Assembly (NCBI GenBank): GCA_028583405.1
Contig: JAPTMU010000402.1
Location: 1 to 64,000 of the forward strand
Length of the DNA: 64,000 nt
Direction: 5' to 3'
Source: Pogonophryne albipinna
Lineage: Eukaryota; Chordata; Actinopteri; Perciformes; Artedidraconidae
Both the position numbers and the translations under genes were made by a program. Below are positions 55,383-64,000 of the stretch, piece by piece. How positions within the stretch are numbered: the first letter of the stretch is position 1; each line of letters opens with the position of its first letter. The notes under the pieces were generated by a model. That model saw nothing but the letters and a program-made list of their open reading frames with translations, did no database searches and had not been told where the DNA came from.

Positions 55383-56636
55383 CAGGGGTAGACATTAAGG
55401 GTAAAAAGCCACTGGCCCTCCGGGCCGGTGGAATTGTATTGTCACTGGCCCCACCATTGTAACCACTGGCCCGGAGCATTCGTCCAAAAAAAAACGACTA
55501 ATAATGAAGAAAATTAACACATTTGTTGCAATAGTAATTTATGCACTAACTACATTACTACTTGTACTACAACATTTGAATAATCAGTTCTTCCTCATTT
55601 TCCTCAATTGTTCATATTTGGTTTATTAAAATAATGATATTGTGGTCATTGTTAAAAAAATGTCTGCTATTATTATGTATAATGCACTTTCTGCCTTCCT
55701 GTCATTAGGAGTTAGAATTGTAATGGCTATGTAATAGATTAGATTAGATCCTTCATTATCCTAAACTGCTGGGACATTTACCTATAGCCAATACCTTTAT
55801 ATTTTCTACTCTTCACTTACTTGTCAGCACAGGTCGGCATTGATGTACAGAGCCACAGAAGACCTTGTTTATATTGGCATCATATTGAGTGGTGCAGCCA
55901 GTGACGCGTCCTAAAACCAGGAAGTAAGCTGCTGGTTCCCTTCGACAAAAAACAATGGGATTTCTCCACAGGTTTTGGAAAATAGCTGGAAATAAGGTCT
56001 GTGGAAAACAAACCTGTTTGATAAATGCACGTTTTCTTCAGCCGGATAATCTCCACATGTCTACCCTACTTTTATAATTTTCGAATCATAAATCTAATCG
56101 ATAGATTATAAAAGGGTTTTAGGACGCGTCACTGCACCAAGAAGCCAACTCCATCGATCAAGCTGGCTGAAACTTTCTCTCCCTCTTCTTCTCATGCTCC
56201 CTGTCACTCTTCTTTAACTCCTCCGGTGACTTTCTTTTATTTGAAGATAGTTTTTTGCACGGCGCTTGGCCGATTACCGCTGGTATTAAAAACATTTTGG
56301 CGAATGGTTAGGTGGCGCGATAGTCTGTAGTGAAGGAGCGCGCTCCCGCTCACCGGAGCCTGCTCGCGCTGCGCTCATAGGCTGCGCTCCGCAGCAAACA
56401 GCTGTTTGCTTTTCACCCAACAACGACAAGCGACTCACGAAACGCTATGTTGTAGCGTTAATAAACGAAACAATTTAACAAAATTGCTAGTCAAAATACC
56501 AATACCACAGGAAACATTTTTTTTTTAAACAATATTTGTAGTGGCCCGAGCGGGCAAGTGGAAAGTACGTTATGCTGGCCCGGGGTGTCTAAATAGTACT
56601 TCCGGGCCAGCGGGCCATTTATAATGTCGAGCCCTG
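55383..56636. mobile_element. hAT-like element (CAGGGSTMGACATTA ends), 1.25 kb
   Basis: Left CAGGGGTAGACATTAAGG; right end reverse-complements to CAGGGCTCGACATTATAA. Both ends carry GGCCCG / CCCGGGCCAG subterminal motifs. Non-coding. An isolated copy of the right terminus is at 56662-56692. Interrupted by 55893-56140. Confidence 0.7.
55893..56140. mobile_element. nested MITE (GTGCAG-AGTGACGCGTCCTAAAAC)
   Basis: AGTGACGCGTCCTAAAACC at ~55900 and GGGTTTTAGGACGCGTCACT at ~56114 form a ~19-bp inverted repeat around 210 bp of non-coding sequence. Confidence 0.75.
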
Positions 56637-56692
56637 GTACAAACACAGTTCTGACCCGTAATCAGGGCTCGACATTATAAATGGCCCGCTGG

Positions 56693-57964
56693 TTTATAAT
56701 AAATACTTCCTTTATAACCTCCTTTAGCTTAGGAACCACTGGACCTCCCTTGACGAAAGGAGAGGAGAAAATGCTGCCCCACAATGCATTGCAGCCGCAG
56801 CATTTGCCCACTCAACAGTCGGTCGTTCACGAAAACAACCGATTATGACCGAGAAATCATATCATGAACGTTACGGTGCTTATTAAGCATTTTAAAACGT
56901 ATGTGGTAACTTGCCAAAGTGCTTTGTTCTGAACGTTCATCAGTATTATAATCAAAAAGAGAAATATGAACGTTAGTTTTGACTGAAATGATCAAATAAA
57001 GTCAACATTTCACAGTCTTTACTGAGCTGTGTGGAGTTTGTTCAACTTTTAAAAGATGTTTGAATGGTGATATAAACACTGATAGATGTTAAGGACTAAC
57101 GTTTATAATAAATACATTTGTATTGATTTTAAGATATTTTCATAGTTCATACAAACATACGTATTGGGATCATTTGTATTAATGTGGACCGGAGGGAGAG
57201 GGTGACGAGCATAAGTTTCACTTTCCTTTTTTATTTCAATTCCAACTTTGGTCATGAAGAATATGTTTCTCTGTTGTCAACGTTCCTAAAGCATAAAGCA
57301 ACAGCATCAGAGCACGGTGCAGAGTCTCTAGATGAGTTTACAGTAGTCCCTCGTTCTTATTAAACATCCATGTTGTAGTCCGCTATAGAAAACTGTAGTT
57401 TCCCTAGTTTCCCCACAGCAGCAGACGCACATTCATGACGTCCGCTGGCGCATCATAAACACGTCGGATAGTGAAAGTGCATTCGGATTCTCTAAAGTAC
57501 CGCAGCCTCTTCTCCGAAGTCCTTTTGAATTCTCCTATCCACTATCCCTTAACCCCATGACGTTTCACTCAGAGGTCAAGGAATAGGAGATAGGGTTAGA
57601 ATTTGGGAGCTGATTTTTGGATTATCGGAACGCAACCACTGTGTGGAAGGGGGTAGCAATAAAGATAACACCATTAAACAGTTACACAACATAACAGAAA
57701 TAACATCGATAGCAGCGTCCCTAGCAACCACCTTGGTAACAATGAAAACGTTGTATGGACACAATTTCCTGAAGTAATCTTCGTAATAACTAGCAAACTA
57801 AAGATCATGTACATCCACTGCACACATAATCTGAAATAACAACTCATATTTCTCGTATCAAATGACATCAAAACGCATTTTAATGGCCAAACTAACTTTA
57901 AAATAGGCATTTTCCACCGAGAATAAAACGAAGTTCGGCCATGTTTTTTTTTTCTGCAGGGAGA
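56693..57964. repeat. dispersed repeats, no gene
   Basis: 56714-56850 is copy 2 of the repeat at 51237. 57480-57600 (CCTATCCACTATCCCTTAAC ... GGAATAGGAGATAGGG) looks like the end of the same kind of element. Minus-strand frames at 57576-58033 have no domain. Confidence 0.4.
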
Positions 57965-58539
57965 AATTTGAAGATCACGTGACATAGACGCCAGCCATTG
58001 GAATGAATGGAATTGCAGTTGGAGGTCAACCAATCACAGAGCTTGAGAACTAATCACGGGGCTTGTCAAACAGAGCACATGGTGTAGTCCTAAACGATAG
58101 CTGGGGATTCTGGGTAGTGTAGTGTCTTCTGCCATCCTTTACTCTGAAAAAATATTTGTTTCTCCGAATCGAAGGGGAAAAATACAAAGGCATTGCACAC
58201 AATTTAAACCAATCAATGTTGTGTAATTAACAAGGATAATCTGGTGTTTTTTAGTCGATGAGTAGTTCAGATATCACTGTAAAATCAATCGACAGTAAGG
58301 GGAATACTTACTTCCGGGTGTACAATTCTCCGTTATCCAATGAGAATGGATGCTCACATTACCTTTAAGGGCAGCCGACACAAACGAATGCCGTGCTTCC
58401 ATGAGCGTCAAATCCCGCCGCAGATGGGAATACATTGCAATCAGTTGAAAGCTATTTGCGTCCCTTTATGAAGCTGAAGGAGCCTAGGAGCGTCACAACT
58501 GCACGCCACGGGACCCTGACCAAGCGTCGCTCCTGGACG
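57965..58539 (+). repeat. Q-S repeat, copy D (5'-truncated)
   Basis: Matches 12150-12649 and ends at the same CGCTCCTGGACG. Contains GCTGGGGATTCTGGGTAGTG at ~58100. Confidence 0.8.
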
Positions 58540-58934
58540 AATATGGGGTGAGAGTGTGTTGTAAAAGGAGATTACACGCATCCAACTAGATTACCCAGTT
58601 TAGCCAACCCTCGGGGAGTGGCAAAAGTCACCACAATTATTATTGCAACAATCCAAAACAAAGACAAATTTTAAGGTCACCTATTTTGCTAAATATACTT
58701 TTTCATGTCTTTTACATAAATATGTGTCCCCTCTGTGTAAAGAGATTCTGAAAGTTTCAGGAAAAAAGATTCGCTCACTTTTTGTCCTGATCCATTTATA
58801 TAAAAGCCTGTCTGAAAATGAGCTGATCAGATTTTGGCCACTTTATGATGTCATAACGATTTTTTGGCTTGTGTAATCAATAGCCAATCATCAACCAAGG
58901 TAACCCCCCCCCCCCACCTTATCACCTGAATCTC
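58540..58934. repeat. common teleost repeat (AAGGTCACCTATTTTGCTAA)
   Basis: Typical sequence of a widespread non-coding fish repeat followed by a poly-C run (58906-58915). Confidence 0.55.
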
Positions 58935-58942
58935 CTCTAGAG

Positions 58943-59372
58943 CAGTGGTTCTCAACTGGTGGGACCCGTTTCGAGTGGGACGAAGAATATTTTTTTTGAA
59001 AAAGTCCAACTTTTATTTTGAAGGCCCGATTTTCGAACGCTGTGCATGCAGTAGGCGTTGGACTGGAAGTACCGGAGATCATAAACGGTTTTGAAAACGT
59101 CTGTCACGTAGTGATCATCTTCTCAATAAAACATCTTTGCTGATGGTTTTTCGAGTCTTCTGGCCAATCAGAAACAAGATTGTTGCCAGAAGTCCCCACG
59201 GAGAATAACTTTGCGGTAGAACTATTCTTTATACATCCATGGGTACAACTTCAGATAAAAATTAACACAATGAAATATGACCCCCGGTTTGATGTTTGAC
59301 AGGTCATAGAACAATGGGGGCTATCTACCCTTACCCACAATTTAAAGTAATTCACACAGACTACTATCTCCT
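58943..59372. mobile_element. hAT-like element, left part (CAGTGGTTCTCAACTGG)
   Basis: Starts directly after CTCTAGAG; the interior (59060-59372) is a relative of 60365-60720. No right inverted terminus. Confidence 0.5.
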
Positions 59373-59384
59373 CTCTAGAGGTTT

Positions 59385-59930
59385 CTCAATACTCTAATTT
59401 CCCCTCCTCGACTCCTCCTCGACTCCTATCCTCGATACTTAGTCCCGCCCGCAGATGCGAGCGGAGGACTGAGGAGGGGAACCGAGGAGAGAGGAGGGGA
59501 AGCAGCAGGCGGTTAGAGAAATAAATACTCCTCTCCTCTGAGCGGTCATTTTAAAGAGACGTCCATTAATGATGACAGGAGGCACAGCCGCACTCTGTCT
59601 GATGGACAGATGTGTTCATGATGACTTATATATTTACTTTGAATTAATTGACAGTGCGGTATAATGAGACAATAACAGGCTACAGATGCGGACATATACA
59701 CACACATATATTTACATAAATACATACAATTTCAGAATCAAACAAGTATGAGAGCACTCTCATTAACGTAACACAATCAGAGACTGGATATATCCCCCCC
59801 CCCCTCTCTCTGGTCGCTGAAATGGGGAATTGAAATTACGGGCCAAAAGTTGTATTTACAAGTATTAAAAGTAAGCATAGGACACCAAACCAACTGAGAC
59901 CCGTCTGTCCGCCGCATCTACGCACTGTAC

Positions 59931-59969
<39 letters not shown>

Positions 59970-60213
59970 TACAACACACACCTACACACTGTACACCACA
60001 CACACCTACAGCTCCTAAAGCATAATCAGGCTACAGCCGTTGTGTATTTTATTATGTGAAGCACTAAATGGTCTTAGAAAAATATCGACTCTTTGTTTGT
60101 AGATATCTACTAAACTACAGCAAATAAAGAGAGTAGGCCTGTTATACTGAGTGATATATATTTTACACACTGCTCTGCTTTCTGCACGGACCTCACAGCT
60201 GCTCTCACGGAGC
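59385..60213 (+). repeat. arm A of the GAGGAG inverted-repeat family
   Basis: Collinear with 12660-13446 (e.g. GACTCCTATCCTCGATACTT, GAGACGTCCATTAATGATGA). Includes an (AC)n run at 59933-59966. The element at 60214 interrupts it before the spacer. Confidence 0.8.
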
Positions 60214-61548
60214 CAGTGGCGGCGCCAGGGTATGGCTGGGGTAGGCTACAGCCATACCAAGAAATGGCTTAGCCCCACCATGAAAAATGATGTTAAAGTA
60301 AGCTAAATAAAGTCTGCCAACTCGCGCGGAGTAAATTGCACAGACAGCAGTTAGCAAGATTGATTTCAGTAGCCACTTGTCTGGAAATACCGAAGACTAG
60401 AAACGGTTTTGAAAACTTTTGTCACGTAGTGATCGTCTTCTCAATAGAACATCTTTGATAATGTCTTCTGGCCAATCAGAATCAAGATAAAACGGCGTTG
60501 TGTTGTTGCAGGAAGTCCCGACAGAGAAATACTTTTGCCCTGTAGTACATCCTCTATATACATCGATTACAACATTACGTGTTGATAGAAATCAACACGT
60601 AATGAATAAGACCCCACGGATTGATAGGTGTGTGGGCTGTCTTTCATTTTGACACACAGAACAATGGGGGCTATCCATCCTTATCCACAATGTAAAGTAA
60701 TTCACACAGCCTCTTCCCTCTTCTCTCTGTGAGGAGCAGCAGGTTCAGCTTTCAGAACAAAGCAACAAAAAACTAAAATACCATTCATTTTTTAAATATG
60801 TCGTGGCCGCAATAGATTTATTTATTTTTCTTCTCAAGAGAGTACCAGAATGTGTATTTTATGTTAGTATTTCAAAAAAGCTCCTGGGGGACAATCCCCC
60901 CAGACCCCCCTGCAGGGGTTGGGTTTTCAGCATGTCAACTCTTTCACCTGTGGGGAAATTGCAGGATTGGCTCCAGGTCGCCCTTTTTATTTACTACAAG
61001 ACAAATGTGCCGTTTTATTTCATACAGTTCAATTTGGATTGAGACAGGGAAATAATCTAAACCTCACGTGTGGCGTTTCACTGTCAAGGGGGGGCGATAT
61101 AGCGTGTATTTAATTACATTGCAAATACTGACTTGAGCCCCAGTGGCGGTTCTAGACCAATTTGACTGGGGGGCCAGTTATTTTCTGAGGGGGGCACAAT
61201 AAATGCAGGACGAAAAAGAGAACTAGACAGTATGAAGTAATTGCGCATAAGAAAACAATGCAATACAGTTATTGGTATTTGTTTCAGTACACTTATTTAT
61301 TTCAGATAGATCTTATAGTTATTACTGTTAGCTTCAGCTTAAGTTATAGTGCAATGTTTGCACTAACACATTTAACATTAAAAAAAAAAAAAAAAAAACT
61401 TTTCATTGTTAGGGGGGCCACAGGGGGGTCAGAGGTCAGTGTTAGGGGGGCACTGGCCCCCCCTAGAACCGCCCCTGTTGAGCCCCACCACTGTATGGGT
61501 TAGCCCTACCATAGATTACCCAACAAAAATACTTTGGCGCCGCTACTG
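60214..61548. mobile_element. 1.3-kb hAT-like element (CAGTGGCGGCGCCA)
   Basis: Left end CAGTGGCGGCGCCAGGGTAT; right end reverse-complements to CAGTAGCGGCGCCAAAGTAT. Left flank CACGGAGC matches, at 7 of 8 bases, the CACAGAGC found next to the inverted copy at 24 kb. Non-coding. Contains a 13-bp hairpin at 60574-60603 and the nested element at 61141. Confidence 0.75.
61141..61477. mobile_element. 337-bp hAT MITE with perfect 8-bp duplication
   Basis: Ends CAGTGGCGGTTCTAG and CTAGAACCGCCCCTG, flanked by TTGAGCCC at 61133-61140 and 61478-61485. Contains an A18 run (61381-61398). Non-coding. Confidence 0.92.
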
Positions 61549-61549
61549 C

Positions 61550-62212
61550 ACACGGCGGCGTGCGTTGCCGCTTGGTGGTGGGCGTGTCTTGAGCTTGGGG
61601 AGTCAACGCGAGCAACGCGAGCAACGCGAGCAACGCGACCAAACAACCAATCACATGAATGTCCCGCCCCGGACATACAAAGCAAAGCATTCATGCTACA
61701 TCCATGCTGGCTAAATACTGTCTATGCCTGCTAGCTCACCATTCAAACGAAGTACACTGGATATAAACTCCCCAAACAGGCGAAAACCTACCAGTTTCAC
61801 CCACTGTCTCTGCCACCTCCCTCCATGCCTGGCTCCTCCGGTTTGTATCCCGGTAGGTGAACAGGGACTGATCATACAGCACCGGGTGATTCACTACCGC
61901 TACGATTATTTTCTCCTCCATTTTTTGACATATGAGGAAATGAACTGCGGTCTGGCTCTCCCAGCATACACTCGGTTTGATTGGCTAGCGCTTGTACTGG
62001 CAGATTTGCATAAACGGGATTTGATTGGCTGACGCCTCCGTCGAGGCGTCAAAATTAGAACATTGCTCTACTTTTGCAGCGAGCACCGCGAGAAAAGCTA
62101 CGCTTTGCTCCCACAATGCAGTTCGGCGAATCGTGACGTCACCCCATTCAAAGTGAATGGGTAGAAGCGTTGAAGCGGCAACGCACGCCGCCGTGTGTAG
62201 GGGCCGTCACTG
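61550..62212. mobile_element. inverted copy of the CCTACACACGGCGG transposon
   Basis: Same as 23356-23999 in reverse, but with one more unit of its 9-bp tandem repeat and an 11-bp deletion at its left border. Confidence 0.7.
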
Positions 62213-62216
62213 TAAA

Positions 62217-62530
62217 CATTGCGTCGCGATGAAAGCAGTTTCTAAAATAATATCCAGGGGATGCATGCAGAGCTGTCATTGGCTGAGATTAGTCCGGCCG
62301 TAGCGTAACGCCTCCACCATTCCCGGAAATGCGTCCGCGGAGGAGCCGTGGAGGACCCATCAGTGTCTCCTCGGTTAGAGCTCCTCCAGAGAGCCTCCTC
62401 GATGCTCGATGTGCATTTAGAGAAATGAGATGTCCTTCAACATGGCGCGCTGAAATCCATTTCCGGATCACTTCCGGAGGACCGAGGAGTTGAGGAGTCG
62501 AGGAGGGGAAATTAGAGTATTGAGAAACCT
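62217..62530 (-). repeat. inverted copy of spacer M
   Basis: Reverse complement of 23036-23349, ending GGGGAAATTAGAGTATTGAG. Confidence 0.75.
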
Positions 62531-62989
62531 CTTCTGTGTGGAGCAGCAGTTCAGCCTGTCAGAACAAAGTGAAAAACAAACAATGGCATCAAATATTATT
62601 AATATGTCGGTTAGTAATAGATTTATTATGCAGAGAGTACCAGAATGCGTAGTTTCTCTGTTAGTATTTCTAAAAATTCTCCTGGGGGAGAATGCCCCAG
62701 AACCCCTCCTGGGGTTTGGTTTTCAGCATGTGTGGCCTTTTTATGTTATACAGTTCAGCTTTGATTCCAACATCTCATTAAACATTTTTTAAAAGCATAC
62801 TTTAGTTCTGTGAAGGGATATAAGGGATATATGCACTGTACTTCACTTTAATTCATATTGTATGCTGAAAAAGGTATATATTACAGCACGATTTTTCGAG
62901 ATTTGAGTGGTTCAAAATGTTGGGTCGTGATTTATTGACAAAGTGGGTCCCGAGGCCTGACCAGTTGAGAACCACTGCTCTAGAGCAGG

Positions 62990-64000
62990 GGTTCCCAAAG
63001 TGGGGTCGCGAGATGATTCAAAATTTAAATTAAAATCATTAAAATAACAAAAAATATTTTTTTTGTATTATTATATATCCAGTGTTTTCCACATAATTTG
63101 ATTCTATTTGTAGGGGCACCACACATATCCATGCAAATTAGCCATAATCTCATTAAATATGCGCATATTATAATACATTTCAGGAACACAATTCTGAACT
63201 TTGGATAAACTCACGTTCGAAATTCTTGTTTCATTTTGTAGTCACTTTAGATTCTAATGAATCTAAAGTTTTTAACAGAAGGGATTTTGAATATCTCTTT
63301 TTATCACTCCATAAACAGCTCTAAAATATCAATTTTCGCCATGTTTTTAGGTATAAAATGTTATAAAATATCAGGCTATGAATCGATATATAAACAAGCC
63401 CTTCTGTAAAAACCTTGAGTATTGATCGGAATAAAACTGGAAGGTTTGGTGTATGTACGTGCTACTGAAGTGGACATTTCTCACTCAGAATATGAGAAAA
63501 ACTAATTTTGAGAAAACGACCTTTAAAGATTGCAGTGAGGCGCTAGCTAAACCCTGCTGTTCTTTGGATGACAGCCTCGACGTACTCCGTGAAGGTATTT
63601 CGTGTTCGGGATCATTTGTTTTTTGTCTAACATTGCTTCGTGCAAGTGACACTTGTTGTCTTCTCTGTGAAAAATGTTTTCGCTGTTCATTTTGAGATTT
63701 ACATTTCCCAGCGAAAGCTAAACCAAGAAGTGTTTAGAGCACACCATGTGGCGCATCTGAACGAATCACGTTGTCAGAAATGTACACCAGCCAATGAGAT
63801 TTAGTTTTTGGTTTAAGACCCCTTTGTACTTTCACGATTGGTTGATGATACAAAGGAAATGACCATATTTGGATCCGATGAGATTGTGCAGGAGAGACGC
63901 AGCTTTCGAACGATACCTCTGATTACATGGTGCAAACAGCGTTAGACTTAGAATGCTAACTTTTGGTGAATTTATGAGAGATCTACAGACGCAAATATAC
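62990..64000. mobile_element. inverted partial copy of the CAGGGGTTCCCAAA hAT
   Basis: Starts CAGGGGTTCCCAAAGTGGGG and follows 22577 back to 21559 in reverse. Cut by the window end. Confidence 0.8.

Larger units (their letters stand above)
61429..64000. repeat. right arm of large inverted duplication
   Basis: Reverse complement of 21559-24124 in the same order: hAT end, CCTACACACGGCGG element (61550-62212), M repeat (62217-62530), CAGTGGTTCTCAA hAT (62520-62985) and the CAGGGGTTCCCAAA hAT (from 62990). Continues past the window edge. Confidence 0.9.

Noticed and set aside
58935..59380. hAT element with CTCTAGAG on both sides
   Set aside because: The left terminus is good but there is no inverted right terminus. 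CTCTAGAG is a favoured hAT target and recurs by chance or by shared insertion history.

Overview
This is a teleost-type nuclear genome window. It is AT-rich and almost entirely interspersed repeats: hAT, piggyBac/TTAA, THAP (P-element-like), L2/Rex1-like LINE, Ty3/Gypsy-like LTR and endogenous-retrovirus remnants, nested inside one another. Long (TA)n, (AC)n and (CTT)n microsatellites, minisatellites and one 1000-N assembly gap (24125-25124) are also present. No prokaryotic-style operons, CRISPR arrays, tRNA or rRNA genes were recognised. The species cannot be named from the sequence.

Layout. 1-2416: mostly unassigned sequence with a LINE/SINE 3' tail. 2444-11310: a candidate 8.9-kb composite mobile element whose two ends are long inverted repeats that include a THAP zinc-finger exon, flanked by a 7-bp direct duplication (GAATATG). 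It contains a broken piggyBac transposase and an intact intronless coiled-coil gene (7910-9535, minus). 11311-12649: the rest of the interrupted P-Q-S repeat. 12650-14640: a long inverted repeat with GAGGAG-rich ends. 15834-20024: a DNA transposon containing a second DNA transposon containing a dead LINE. 20045-24124: nested hAT/TTAA elements running into the gap; the stretch from 21559 has an inverted copy at 61429-64000. 27358-29183: a compact three-exon host-like gene (132 aa, coiled coil, acidic tail) with an unexplained open frame in intron 1. 30020-32406: two TTAA elements sharing one target site. 35260-36210: hAT zinc-finger exon and the tail of a second transposon-encoded protein. 37626-41305: tandem LTR-like repeats next to a truncated zinc-finger/tyrosine-recombinase-like gene. 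42355-44010: a 40-bp satellite. 46434-51000: minisatellites and a retroviral env-like remnant with its LTR. 52147-55373: exons of a second coiled-coil gene; its first intron holds a gag-protease retrotransposon ORF fused in frame to a piece resembling the histone chaperone SSRP1. 55383-64000: further hAT elements and the second copies of repeats seen earlier.

The two host-like genes (27.4-29.2 kb and 52.1-55.4 kb) are supported by reading-frame and splice-phase consistency only; neither is named. The most unusual items are the THAP-ended composite element carrying a coiled-coil ORF, the gag-protease-SSRP1 fusion, the TTAA dimer, and the 2.6-kb inverted duplication touching the assembly gap.
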